Assembly: GCF_001646655.1 (NCBI RefSeq)
Contig: NZ_LPZN01000017.1
Coordinates: 124,001-188,000 of the forward strand
Length of the DNA: 64,000 bases
Source: Rhodococcus gordoniae
GTDB lineage: Bacteria; Actinomycetota; Actinomycetes; Mycobacteriales; Mycobacteriaceae
Reading direction: 5' to 3'
Shown here: positions 42,421-51,880 of the stretch, piece after piece
Position numbering within the stretch: position 1 is the first letter of the stretch
How the letters are laid out: every line of letters starts with the position of its first letter
Program-made: the position numbers and the translations under genes
Notes under the pieces: generated by a model
Databases searched by the model: none
What the model was told of the DNA's origin: nothing
Seen by the model: the letters and a program-made list of their open reading frames with translations, nothing else

Positions 42421-42504
42421 TGACACGAATTTGAGAAACCGACACGCCGCTGACAGGCGACTGACATGAAATTGAGAAACTGACACCGAATCCGAGAACC
42501 TACA
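42421..42504. repeat. Transposon right end with three tandem transposase sites
   Basis: Three 19-bp repeats of the form TGACAYGAAATTGAGAAAC: 42421-42439 (TGACACGAATTTGAGAAAC), 42462-42480 (TGACATGAAATTGAGAAAC) and 42481-42499 (TGACACCGAATCCGAGAAC), the last merging into the CCTACA terminus. An uneven number of sites (about two left, three right) matches Tn7-type end asymmetry. Confidence 0.85.
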
Positions 42505-42509
42505 GCTGA
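42505..42509. repeat. Target-site duplication, right copy (GCTGA)
   Basis: Identical to 15055-15059 and directly abutting the ACA terminus; with its partner it fixes the transposon boundaries. Confidence 0.85.
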
Positions 42510-42566
42510 GCGAAACCGCACGATAAGGCGACCCGATCCCTTGTCACTCACGGTTTGTGCGGAGTC

Positions 42567-42593
42567 GGTGCTGCTAATTGCCATTAGCGCACC
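42567..42593. promoter_or_regulatory. Palindrome upstream of tyrosine recombinase
   Basis: GGTGCTGCTAAT-TGCC-ATTAGCGCACC: 11- to 12-base arms, perfect in the inner six bases, one base missing in the outer right arm. It lies 74 bp before the recombinase start. Size and form suit an operator or a recombinase core site. Purely positional inference. Confidence 0.4.
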
Positions 42594-42666
42594 ATCAACG
42601 TCGAAACCCCAGCTGAGCGCGTTTTCCTACCGGAAGCATCGGTGCGGACCGGTAGGCTCTCGTTCC

Positions 42667-43550
42667 GTGCCCGACGACCTGCTGATGCGCCATCCGGATC
42701 CCTCCGACGCCCCTGCGCCGGCCTCGTCGGACTCCGCCGCGCCGTCCGTGCCGGCGTTGCCGGCCGAGACCATTGCTCGGGTAGCCGGGACGGCGGCGCG
42801 GTCGCGCTCCGAGTTGACGCGCCGCAACTATGCCGCCGACTGGGCCCGGTTCACCGCCTGGTGCCAGCGCGAAGGGCATGCCGTGTTGCCGGCGCATCCG
42901 CTCACCGTCGCCGCCTACCTCCACGACGCGGCCGCCACCGTCACGGAGACAGGGGAGCGGGCCTACTCACCCTCAACGTTGGCACGGTGGGTCGCCGGCA
43001 TCGGCTACCACCACCGCCGCGCCGGCCATCCGGCCCCCGGAGCCGACGAGCTGGTCACCGCGACCCTGTCCGGGATCCGCCGGGACTACGCCGCGGCGGG
43101 GGAGCGGCCCCGGAGTCCCCGGGCGCCGTTGCTCACCGCCGACGTCGTCACCATCGTCGAGAAGATGCGGGCCGACAGCGGCAGTTGGGCCGCGGAGGTC
43201 CTCGAACGCCGTGACAGTGCGATCCTGCTGCTCGGCTTCGCCGGGGCGTTCCGCCGCAGCGAACTCGTCGCTCTCACCTGTAATGACGTCTCACTGCACC
43301 GGCTCGACGGGTTGCACATCCGCCTCCGCAAATCGAAGACGGATCAGGAAGGGCGGGGGAGTGTCCGGGCGCTGCCGTTCACTCACAGTCATGCGAGTTG
43401 TCCGCCGTGTGCGTGGATGCGGTGGGCGCAGGTCGTCGCCGCCTTCGACGCCGGCGGCCGGCCCGCCGTCATCCGACTGCTGCGCACCGCCGAACCGTTC
43501 GAGACGCACGTGTGCCGCGGGACCCGGCCCCGCATGGTCCCGTCGGGCCT
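42667..43550 (+). pseudogene. Tyrosine recombinase, 3' end lost to IS insertion
   Basis: About 295 residues remain from GTG 42667. The SAM-like core-binding domain is present (RSRSELTRRNYAADWARFTAWCQREG, ARWVAGIGYHHRRAG) and the catalytic domain begins with the first active arginine in LLGFAGAFRRSELVALTCNDV. The H-x-x-R box and tyrosine are missing: the frame runs into the IS3-type left terminus at 43551 and stops a few codons later. The remainder is not found on the other side of the IS, so a deletion accompanied or followed insertion. Confidence 0.75.
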
Positions 43551-43613
43551 TGACCCTGGTTCTTGGACACGCTGAATCCAGCACCTGCTGGGGAAGCGAG
43601 ATGATCTTCAGTC

Positions 43614-43979
43614 ATGTCACGAAAGAACTACTCGGAGGAGTTCCGGCGCCAGGCCGTCGAGTTGTACGAGTCCACACCCGGAGCGACGATCCGAGGTATC
43701 GCCGCTGATCTCGGGGTCGTGCGCGGCACCCTGACAGACTGGATCGAGCACTACGGGACCGGAACCAAAACCCACGTCGACGGCACCCGGATGAACACCC
43801 CGTCACGACCCCACCGTCAACAGTCCGCTTCGCCCGACATGCCGGAGACCGTCGAGCAGAAGCTCGCCCGCCTCGAAGCCGAGAACGCTGCCCTGCGAGC
43901 AGAGACCACGAAGCTCACCACCGAACGCGAGATCCTTCGTAAGGCGGCCGAGTATTTCGCCGGGGAGACGAGCTGGTGA
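43614..43979 (+). CDS. IS3-family OrfA (HTH protein)
   Basis: 121 residues. N-terminal helix-turn-helix of the HTH_Tnp_1 type (KNYSEEFRRQAVELYESTPGATIRGIAADLGVVRGTLTDWI) and a C-terminal leucine-zipper-like coiled coil (QKLARLEAENAALRAETTKLTTEREILRKAAEYF). The end overlaps orfB by 4 bp (43976-43979). OrfA binds the IS ends and is normally fused to OrfB by frameshifting. Confidence 0.9.
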   Translation: MSRKNYSEEFRRQAVELYESTPGATIRGIAADLGVVRGTLTDWIEHYGTGTKTHVDGTRMNTPSRPHRQQSASPDMPETVEQKLARLEAENAALRAETTKLTTEREILRKAAEYFAGETSW

Positions 43980-44871
43980 CCCGCTTCCAGTTCGTTGCCG
44001 ACCACTCCGACACCTATCAGGTGAAGCGGTTGTGCGAGCTCGTCGAGCTCGAGCGTTCGTCCTACTACGCCTGGAAGTCCGCCGAGCCAGCACGAGCAGC
44101 GCGCGTCGAGGCCGAGGTGCAGCTGGCCGAACGGATCCGGGCGATCCACGCCGAGGACAACACCTACGGCGCTCCGAGGATCACCGCCGAGCTCAACGAT
44201 GGAGCCTCCGCAGGCGGCAAGGTCAACCACAAGCGGGTGGCCCGGGTGATGCGCGAGAACAACATTGTCGGCTACCGCCGTCGACGACGGATCACGACCA
44301 CGATTCCCGAACCCGCGGACCAGAAGGTGCCCGACCTGCTCGAACGGGACTTCACCGCCGACGCACCGAACCGCATTTACGTCGGTGACATTACGTACTT
44401 GCCGATCGGAGGCGGAGCCAACCTGTATCTGGCGACGGTGATCGATTGCTACTCCCGCAAACTCGTCGGCTGGGCGATCGCTGATCAATGCGCACCGAGC
44501 TCGTCGCCGACGCCCTTCATGCCGCCGCCCAGGCTCGTAACGGGCTGGCCGGGGCAGTCTTTCACAGCGACCACGGAAGTCAATACACGTCAAAGGAATT
44601 CGCTGCCCTCTGCGCCCGCTTCGGCGTCATCCAGTCGATGGGCAAGGTCGGCACGAGTGCCGACAACAGCCTCGCCGAATCTTTCAACGCCGCGCTCAAA
44701 CGAGAAGTTCTTCAGGACGCGAACGCTTGGCCCGACGAGGCGACATGCCGGCGTCAAGTGTTCCGCTGGGTCACCCGCTACAACACCAGAAGAAGGCACT
44801 CCTGGTGCGGACACCGGTCCCCGGACACCTACGAGAGCTCGCACGCCGTTACGCTGGCGTCCGCCGCGTAA
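43976..44871 (+). pseudogene. IS3-family OrfB integrase, single frameshift
   Basis: DDE integrase with YVGDITYLPIGGG (first Asp), FHSDHGSQYTSKEF (second Asp) and NSLAESFNAALKREVL (Glu). The frame breaks near 44487: WAIADQ is followed, one frame over, by MRTELVADALHAAAQ, consistent with one missing base. Both halves are otherwise well conserved, ending NTRRRHSWCGHRSPDTYES. Either an inactivated copy or a sequencing indel. Confidence 0.85.
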
Positions 44872-44901
44872 TCCACCACCTGTGTCCACGGACTGGGGTC
44901 A

Positions 44902-45356
44902 AGGCCCCATCTCGGGAGGGCTGCCCATCAGATCGGGGCACGTTCTCGTGCTCGAGGGTGTGGACCGGGTTGGCAGGCGAAGCGTTTTTCCGTGCGATCG
45001 GTGGCGGCATCGAGTTCGGTGAGATGGCCGAGGCGGCGTTGCGGCGGGAGTTCACCGAGGAGTTGGGTGTCACGCTCGGAGCTGTCGAACTACTCGGCGT
45101 GGTCGAGAACATCTTCGAGTACGAAGCCAATCGGGGGCACGAGATCGCCCATGTTTTCGCGGTGGAATCGGCCGAGATCGATGCGATCCCTTTGATGCGC
45201 GGTTGCGGGTGCTCGACGAAGGCAGCCCGATTCGATGGGGTCTCGATCGACGAGACGAACCGCCCTTTCTTCCCGGCCGGTGTCACCGCCGAACGGCGAA
45301 CGCCGGCCCGGGGGCGTCACCTTGAGATTGGTGAGTGCTCATCGAGTGCGGCGTGA
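44902..45356 (+). pseudogene. NUDIX hydrolase, 5' end removed by IS
   Basis: The NUDIX box is intact (IGGGIEFGEMAEAALRREFTEELG) followed by VENIFEYEANRGHEIAHVFAVESAEID, typical of nucleoside-diphosphate-X hydrolases with an ADP-ribose-like body. The natural start and first strand are missing: the frame reads out of the IS3 right terminus (CPSDRGTFSCSRVW). The 3' end converges with and slightly overlaps another NUDIX gene. Confidence 0.7.
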
Positions 45357-45785
45357 TCGAGCATCGCGCCGATCAGTGCCCCGAATCCTGCTGCCAGTAC
45401 GTGGGCCTGTGTTATTGGGAGCCACCAGCAGTCCCACGTCACGGTCGGTCCTCCGACGGCAGGGTCGGATTCTTCTGCCGGCCAGCGTTCGGTGACATCG
45501 GCACCGGGCATGTTCATCCGGTAGTAGTGCCGCACGGCGACTTCGTCTCTCATGGGACGCACGTCGTATCTCTGTACCCCTACGCGCCGCACCACGTGCC
45601 CGTGTCTGCCGGTCTCTTCGAACAGTTCGCGTACAGCGGCCTGGTCGGGGGACTCGCCGGATTTGATGGTGCCGGCGGGCACCTGTACGCCGGTGACCGT
45701 CATCGGCTGGTCACGGCGGGTGAAACACCAGCAGGTGACCGTCGTGCAGGACGTAACACACGGCCTTGTGGACTTCGCGCGGCAT
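45317..45785 (-). pseudogene. NUDIX hydrolase with frameshift near its start
   Basis: From ATG 45785 the product begins MPREVHKAVCYVLHDGHLLVFH and then stops; one base shift near 45717 restores RRDQPMTVTGVQVPAGTIKSGE and the NUDIX box GTIKSGESPDQAAVRELFEETG. The body ends with the YYRMNMPGADVTERW and WWLPITQAHVLAAG segments. The family is clear; whether the gene is dead or the base call is wrong cannot be seen. Confidence 0.7.
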
Positions 45786-45946
45786 CCTGCCACTGTACGA
45801 ACAGTGTGTCGCAGCGGTGATGTTCGGTTGTCGCACAGGCGCGGAGTATTCGCAGGACTGCCCTGGGTCGATACATCGCCATGCCTTCGGCCGCCGGACT
45901 CTCCGCTGCGGGAACGGATCTGTGACCGGAGTGAGTGCGTCGGTGC

Positions 45947-46843
45947 TCAGAACAGGGTCACGGCGTCGGTGAGCATGCGGTGGCCTTCGTTTTCGAAGGG
46001 TTCGTCGCCGACCTGATAGGCCCAGACCGCGGTGCCGATCGCCTCTCGGAGGGTGAAGATCGCCCACAGTTCCGGATCTCGGGGGTCGGTGCCGTAGCCG
46101 TCGAGGAAGGCGTGCTCCAGGTCCGGGTGCGTGCGCCAGTGTCGTGCTGCAAGCCGGCAGAAGTCGCTGAGTGCCGGACGGAAATCGAAGCGCCCGAAGT
46201 CGATGATCTTGACAATCCTGTGGTCGACGAGCCAGTTCCGCGGGGACCAGTCACCATGGGTGGGCACGACCGTCACGGGTCGAGGACGGTAGGTCGTCAG
46301 TATCCGGCGCACGGCGGCGACGGTGGACGGATCGATTCGATGTGATTGATCGAGCCAGGCAAGGGCCTTCGTCGTAGCGCGGGCTTCCGCGTCGTCGTCG
46401 CAACGTTCTGCTTGGTCGTGGAAGGTGCGGAGAAGGGCGCCGGCCTGGTGATGGATGTCGGCGTCAAACTCTGAGCCGCTGCCCATGACCAGAGTGCCCT
46501 CGAGGTAGTCGGTGACGAGGATGTTCGCGGCGCGATCGTGCTGGATCATGCGGGCGGCGCGGCCGCTGTCGATCAGGCACGCGGTGGCGCCCTGGTGAGC
46601 GGTGATCTCACGGCCGATGTGGGTGTTGGCCGGGCCTGCGGCTTTGACAATGAAACGGCCGAGGATACTGGTGACGTCGAGTACGACGGTGTCGGTGAGG
46701 TTCCAACTCAGCTCGGCTCGGAGTCGGGCATCGGGGAGCCAGCGCAGCAGCTGGGCGTTTTGGTCGAGACTGAGTCGAGGGAAAAGGTCGGCCCGCTTCT
46801 GGTCGTCGTCCACTCGGGTGAACGTATCAGGGCGGGACCGCAT
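45947..46843 (-). CDS. APH/choline-kinase-like phosphotransferase
   Basis: 298 residues from ATG 46843. Catalytic loop THGDWSPRNWLVD (H-x-D-x4-N) and metal site IIDFGRFDF place it in the aminoglycoside phosphotransferase/APH superfamily; FIVKAAG is the likely ATP-lysine. LEGTLVMGSGSEFDADIHHQAGALLRTFH is the hinge to helical region. Members modify aminoglycosides, macrolides, sugars or choline; no specific signature for antibiotic resistance is evident. It lies among damaged NUDIX genes. Confidence 0.8.
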   Translation of the reverse strand: MRSRPDTFTRVDDDQKRADLFPRLSLDQNAQLLRWLPDARLRAELSWNLTDTVVLDVTSILGRFIVKAAGPANTHIGREITAHQGATACLIDSGRAARMIQHDRAANILVTDYLEGTLVMGSGSEFDADIHHQAGALLRTFHDQAERCDDDAEARATTKALAWLDQSHRIDPSTVAAVRRILTTYRPRPVTVVPTHGDWSPRNWLVDHRIVKIIDFGRFDFRPALSDFCRLAARHWRTHPDLEHAFLDGYGTDPRDPELWAIFTLREAIGTAVWAYQVGDEPFENEGHRMLTDAVTLF

Positions 46844-46945
46844 TGAAGGTGATGGTCGACCATGGCGCTGACCTGTCGTGGTGCTTCGGATGCGGCGCTT
46901 CGGGGCGGGGCGTTGTGTGTCGTGATCGCCCGCTACCGTGGGCGA

Positions 46946-47415
46946 GTGACCGATCGCTTTCGGTTGGTGCCGGCTATCTATGTGCTGCTGCGTCGCACAC
47001 GTGGTGGACGTGAGCAGGTCCTGCTCCAGCTGCGGGAGGGAACCGGCTATCTGGATGGGCATTGGCCCATGCTGCGGCCGGACATGTCGAGCGGGGCGAG
47101 TCGGTCTTCGACGCGGCGGTGCGGGAGTGCGCCGAGGACTCGGAATCGCGGTCAATCCCGAGGATTTCGGGGCGTTGACGACGTTTGCATCGTCAGCAGC
47201 TGCCCGGCCTGTCCTACAAGGATCACCGAGTGGACTTCTTCGTCGAGTGCCGCAGGTGGTCATCCGAGCCGCGGCTGATGGAGCCGGAACAGGCCGCGGC
47301 GCTGCAATGGTGGTCGGTAGCGGACCTTCCGACTCCGATGGTTGCACACGACAAATTCGTACCCGACGCTCTGCTCGCTGGTCAGCTGTCTTCTATGTAC
47401 TGCGTGGGGTTCTGA
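46946..47415 (+). pseudogene. NUDIX hydrolase with several frameshifts
   Basis: Fragments in successive frames line up as one protein: VTDRFRLVPAIYVLLRRT and GYLDGHWPM (first frame), AAGHVERGESVFDAAVRECAED (next, NUDIX box), LGIAVNPEDFGALTTF (next), then LHRQQLPGLSYKDHRVDFF and QAAALQWWSVADLPTPMVAH to the stop. At least three indels within 250 bp make this a pseudogene, unless the assembly is poor here. Confidence 0.7.
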
Positions 47416-47424
47416 ACTGCCCGT

Positions 47425-48194
47425 TCAGAGCACAGGCTCTCGATTCACGAACCGATCGTTCTCCAGGACCGGTACCGACCGGCTCGTGTCGACCTCGGCG
47501 GCGATGCCCACATCGGTGGGATAGCCAGCAGCGATGAGTTCCTGTCCGGATGCGCAATGTTCCAGGGCGCCGCCGACCCGGTCGCGTATCGAATACCAGG
47601 ACGCCGCCGCCACTTCGGCTTCGGGAGACACTGCCGGATAAGGCCTGCGCTCGAGTAACTCCGCAAGGACGGCACCGGCGCCCCACAGATCCTCGACCGA
47701 GGGCCGCAAGGATCCATCAGGCCAGCGCTCACCCGCTGCGATCACCGACGCGACGGCTCCCTCGCGGTAGTTGGTGTGTATCCACTCGGCGACCGCAGGT
47801 GCGTTACGCAACGAGGCTCCGAGGCACACACCCGATGAGGCGCGGCCAACGCGTGTGCGATCGAGGAGCCATTCGGTGACGGCAGCACCAACCGCTCGAG
47901 TCCCGAAGCGGATCGGACGCTGGCAGGTGACAGGCTCACGGCTGCCCCGCGCATGTCGCTTCGACCGACCGCGAGGACGGCATGATGATCGGCGGCGTAC
48001 TGCTGTGCCCTGTTGTCTTTCCAACGGTAGGGAAACACCTCGATCCCCTGCTCCACGGCAACAGACAATGTGGTGGTGAAGGACAGCACGTCGACGACGA
48101 CCGACACATCGGCGTCGAGGGCGATGGCCGACGCACCGGTGAGTCCCCACTCGAACCGGACGGAATAGGGGCGTTGCTGGTGGGTGGGGTTCAT
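47425..48194 (-). pseudogene. ComB-like 2-phosphosulfolactate phosphatase, frameshifted
   Basis: The first half (SVRFEWGLTGASAIALDADVSVVVDVLSFTTTLSVAV, then LPSPNGSSIAHAL) matches the ComB family (PF04029), Mg-dependent phosphatases named from coenzyme M synthesis but widespread in bacteria. The second half lies one frame over after about 47840: SSGVCLGASLRNAPAVAEWI, then AAGERWPDGSLRPSVEDLWGAGAVLAEL. A single indel explains the break. Role in this host unknown. Confidence 0.75.
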
Positions 48195-48425
48195 GCGGTT
48201 ACTTTGACAGACGCCGCGTGAAGCAACAGGTGACGACGCTGCTTGCGACGGCGCAGCAGGGAGAATGTGCCTACGGATTTCGATCCGAGGGCCGGGTTGC
48301 GTCCATCAGAGTGGTGTACGAGCCACAGCTGAATGAGCTTGCTGGCGTGTCGTAACCGAACGAAAGACGGTCACCGCGTGATCCTCAGAGAGACCGACCA
48401 AAGTCACTCGAGACAGGACCACACG

Positions 48426-49671
48426 ATGACCACTGCCCACGATATCGACCTGCGCAAGCTTGTCGACGACCGACTCACCGGTGCCAGCCCTGACCTGCTG
48501 CGCGAACTGCTGGCGATGTTCCTCGACGCCCTGATGAGCGCCGAAAGCCGACGCACTGTGCGGCGCCAGCTACGGCCAACGCTCCGACGAACGGAGCAAT
48601 ACCCGCAACGGGTACCGGCACCGCGACTTCGACACCCGTGTCGGCACTCTCGACGTCGCCATCCCCAAACTGCGGCAAGGCTCCTACTTCCCTGATTGGC
48701 TGCTGCAACGCCGGAAGCGGGCCGAGAGGGCCCTGACCACCGTGGTCGCGACGTGCTACCTACTCGGGGTCTCGACCCGACGAATGGAGAAGCTCGTCGA
48801 CACCCTCGGCATCACGTCGTTGTCGAAATCGCAGGTCAGCGTCATGGCGAAAGAACTCGACGAACAGGTCGAAGCCTTCCGAAACCGGCCACTCGATGCC
48901 GGGCCATATGCATTCGTCGCCGCCGACGCTCTCGTGCTCAAAGTCCGCGAAAACGGCCGTGTCGTCAATGTCCACACGCTGGTGGCGGTCGGGGTCAACG
49001 CCGACGGCTACCGCGAGATTCTCGGTGTCGATGTCACTTCTGCCGAAGACGGCGCCGGCTGGTTGACCTTCTTCCGCGGGCTCGTCGCCCGAGGCCTGTC
49101 CGGAGTGCAGCTCGTGACCTCCGATGCACATGCCGGCCTTGTGGGAGCGGTCGGCGCGACCCTGCCCGGCGCATCGTGGCAGCGATGCCGGACGCACTAT
49201 TCGACCAACCTGATGGCGGTGACACCGAAAGCGTCGTGGCCGTGGGTGAAGACGCTGTTGCATTCCGTTCACGACCAACCGGATGCGGATTCGGTTCACG
49301 CGCAGTACAACCGGGTGATCGACGCCTTGGAGGAGAAGCTGCCGAAGGTGGCCGAGCATCTCGACGGGGCGCGAGCGGATCTGCTGGCATTCACTGCGTT
49401 CCCGAAGCAGATCTGGCGGCAGATCTGGTCCAACAATCCGCAGGAGCGGCTGAACAAGGAGATCCGCCGCAGAACCGACGTCGTCGGGATCTTCCCGGAT
49501 CGGACTGCGCTGATCCGGCTGGTCGGTGCCGTGCTCGCCGAGCAGCACGACGAGTGGATCGAAGGGCGACGCTATCTCGGACTCGACGTCCTCGCTCGCT
49601 CTCGTAGCGATAGGACCGCTCAGAACGTCACTGAGTCTGACGAGGAGGTGGTACCGGCTTTGACCGCATAA
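48426..49671 (+). mobile_element. IS256-family transposase (mutator type), one frameshift
   Basis: Start MTTAHDIDLRKLVDDRLTGA; after MSAE the frame shifts by one extra A near 48542, then continues ADALCGASYGQRSDERSNTR and RKRAERALTTVVATCYLLGV through to the stop. DDE core: AADALVLKVRENGRVV (Asp), VTSDAHAGLVGAVG (Asp) and WSNNPQERLNKEIRRRTDVV (Glu). The ends of the IS are not certain; CGCGTGAT(T)CCTC near 48377 and, inverted, near 49690 are candidate inverted repeats. Confidence 0.85.
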
Positions 49672-50056
49672 CCCGACAACGAGGAATCACGCGACGACGT
49701 CGCACACCACCTCACGGGACTTGACCGAGGGCCGTTCGAGTTGAGTGATGCGCTCGATGGACTCGAGACCGACGGTCCATGTCCTAACTCAGATGTGTTT
49801 TCACGGGCCGTCCGAACCGCCGAACACGAGGTGGGGTGTACCGACGACCGGCTCGTGAGGATGGAGTTGGTGTTGCAGCGATGTCAGGGCGTCGTCGTCG
49901 AGCGTTCCCGGGTGAATCTCTCCGGGTTCCCAGACCGGTCGACGGCGCCTGGGTCGCCCCCTCCAGCTCAGCGAACCGCCGTAACGGCAAGGTCCTGCGG
50001 GCGTGCGGCCAGGACGTGAGCGTCACCTGCCGAACTATGCGAATCGCTGCCTCACT
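49672..50056. other. Intergenic after IS256, no gene recognised
   Basis: About 385 bp; probably contains the right inverted repeat of the IS256 element near 49683-49700. No credible reading frame. Confidence 0.4.
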
Positions 50057-50557
50057 TCAGTACGACCTGTTCGGCGTGGGGAAGTCGATCTGTTCGCGGA
50101 TGATGTCGCCGTGGCCTGCGTGTCTGGCGAACTCTTGGATGAGCAGGAGAAGTGTCCACCGCATGCTGACGGTTCCCTCGCGTGGACGGCATTTGGTGTC
50201 GTCGAGGTCGAATCGCGCAGCAATGTCCCGTGATCGTTGGCTCGCCCGCTCGAACTCGGCAATGACGTCTTCGAGCGACTCGTCGTCGCCAACGGCGAAG
50301 GTGCCCTCGTCGCGGCGTGAATATCCATCGCACTCGGACTCGTCGAGACCCGCCCAGAACCGTTGGAACCAGATGCGTTCTGCCGCGGCGGCGTGCTTGA
50401 TCAGGGAGATCGGTGTGGTCAGCGACGCGACGAGGCGACGGCGGGCGTCGTCCTCGGACAGGCCGCGTGCAGTGTCGGTCAGTGCCGCGCGGTTGCGGTC
50501 GAGCATGTCGTTGATGACTGCGCGCTCGGCGCCGGTGGTGATCCCGAAGTTGCTCAT
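50057..50557 (-). CDS. DinB/DUF664 family protein
   Basis: 166 residues from ATG 50557 (MSNFGITTGAERAVINDMLDRNR). Four-helix DinB pattern with LISLIKHAAAAERIWFQRFWAG (first His), EGTVSMRWTLLLLIQEFARHAGHGDIIREQID (paired His in the last helix). DUF664 proteins are putative thiol-dependent metalloenzymes of unknown substrate, very abundant in actinobacteria. It is one of the few intact genes between the transposon and the repeat region. Confidence 0.85.
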   Translation of the reverse strand: MSNFGITTGAERAVINDMLDRNRAALTDTARGLSEDDARRRLVASLTTPISLIKHAAAAERIWFQRFWAGLDESECDGYSRRDEGTFAVGDDESLEDVIAEFERASQRSRDIAARFDLDDTKCRPREGTVSMRWTLLLLIQEFARHAGHGDIIREQIDFPTPNRSY

Positions 50558-50783
50558 GCAGTGCACTCCATGTCTGTTGGGCAGGTTCGTCTGCGGTGCG
50601 TGTTGTGGTGCTGGGTGGCGCAGATGTGGCGGCAGTCGGCAGGAAGAAGCGAAGGCACGATGCCGGGGACAGGCTGGGCTGGCGGAAGGCAATCCGTGCG
50701 GATCGTCGCAAAAACCCTGCACGGCGCGGAAAGAAGTGGGTGGACGTTACCGTCGGCCGCGCTACGAAGCGCTGCTGTCTAGG

Positions 50784-51717
50784 TCACTGTATGTCCCACG
50801 CTGCCAATCCGGAAGCCCTTGAACCGAGCCCGTTGGCGGCGGCGGTGAAAGTGGCGGGTGGCAAGCACTCGTTCTTCCTCGATCCGGCGAAAGCGGCACG
50901 GTCGTCCTCGACTGCCACCGCCGAGTGCTCCGAACTCACGGTCACCACAGTGGACAGCCTCACCACCGTGACGATTCCTGCCTGGGCGCGGTGTCGAACG
51001 AGTTGCAGCAACGCTACGCCGACGCCGCAGCTGTCGGCATCGGCAGCGCGGCGACACCGCGGCCGGGACGAGCGTCGGCGTAATGGCGGTGGTGGTACGT
51101 CGTCGAGGTCGCGATCGTCCAGCCCCCCGCTTTCGCTGATCCGGTCTACGCCACGAGTCGGATGGGCGGGTGTCGTCGCGGAAGACTCCGGTCGCCGCCG
51201 CCAGGTCCTGGAATCGGCGGGTGCCGGGGACCGGAACCCAGCGTGGCGGACGGGCAGGTTCCGACGAGGATTGCTCGGCGAGTCGGTAGGTGTCGGAAAC
51301 GATCCGGGCGCGCAGGATCCGGCCGGTGACCGAGCCGGTGGTGGCGTAGCCGAGGTCTCCGATGATCCGGCCGGTGAGTCGTTGCCGGCCGAGGAGGGGG
51401 CGTCGGCTGTACCAGGTGGCCGTCCACCCGTCGCCGCGCAGGAACAGTCGCCATTCCCACCAGCGTTCCTCGTCCCGAAAACCTGTAGTGGCTGCGGGCT
51501 GGAACAACGGGACACCGTCGTCGAGGGGTTCGACGTCGACGGTGACGGTGACGATGCTCGGGTCGGTCTCGTCCGGTGGGGTCTCGGTGAACAGCAGGGC
51601 GTAGCGGCCGGTGTCGCCGACCTGCGGTGGTGCGACCTCACCGTCGCCGATGGCCAGGTCGGTCACCAGCACCGACAGTCTCCGGTGTGGTCGAACCGGT
51701 GGCTGCGAGGTCGGCAT
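50784..51717 (-). pseudogene. Unrecognised protein, likely frameshifted
   Basis: From ATG 51717 the first part reads LSVLVTDLAIGDGEVAPPQVGD, then SIVTVTVDVEPLDDGVPLFQP and WEWRLFLRGDGWTATWYSRR, convincing soluble-protein sequence. Around 51175 its quality collapses and resumes one frame over (HPTRGVDRISESGGLDD ... QAGIVTVVRLSTVVTVSSEH), ending WDIQ at 50784. I do not recognise the family. A single indel is the simplest explanation. Confidence 0.5.
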
Positions 51718-51880
51718 GCGGCAGTGTGCCATCACGACCGGAAACCTCCGGTCCCAGCGATGGCAACGGCGAGGCGAGGAACCGTAGCCCCCTAAAGTTC
51801 TGCTCGGCACCGCAATCGACACCCGCCAGCAGCGTTTGCGACAACGACGCGCACCCGTCGGCCACCGGGGAACGGTGCTG

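Larger units (their letters stand above)
15060..42504. mobile_element. Tn7-like transposon carrying As/Cu/Cd resistance
   Basis: A complete 27,445-bp element. Evidence seen directly: left terminus TGTAGGTTCCCG at 15060, right terminus GAGAACCTACA ending 42504, a perfect GCTGA duplication outside both, related repeated transposase sites inside both ends, and a four-gene operon tnsA-tnsB-tnsC-tniQ next to the right end reading inward, as in Tn7. No tnsE, Cas gene or glmS target is visible. The cargo comprises about 25 genes for arsenic, copper and cadmium/zinc handling, all with intact reading frames. Gene order and the TnsA-like endonuclease point to cut-and-paste movement by a heteromeric transposase; target choice would depend on the short TniQ. 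Confidence 0.92.
43551..44901 (+). mobile_element. IS3-family insertion sequence
   Basis: About 1351 bp with imperfect terminal inverted repeats: left TGACCCTGGTTCTTGGACAC, right (reverse complement) TGACCCCAGTCCGTGGACAC, 16 of 20 matching. The similarity extends outward by GGGCCT on both sides. No 3-bp direct repeat flanks either boundary choice, suggesting rearrangement. It holds an orfA and a frameshifted orfB. Confidence 0.85.

Noticed and set aside
14841-42504. Placing the transposon's left end at 14841 because GCTGTAGGTTCTCG matches the right end best
   Set aside because: The 5-bp flanks there do not match, whereas the TGTAGG at 15060 has the exact GCTGA duplication found at 42505; 14841 belongs to the mini-element.
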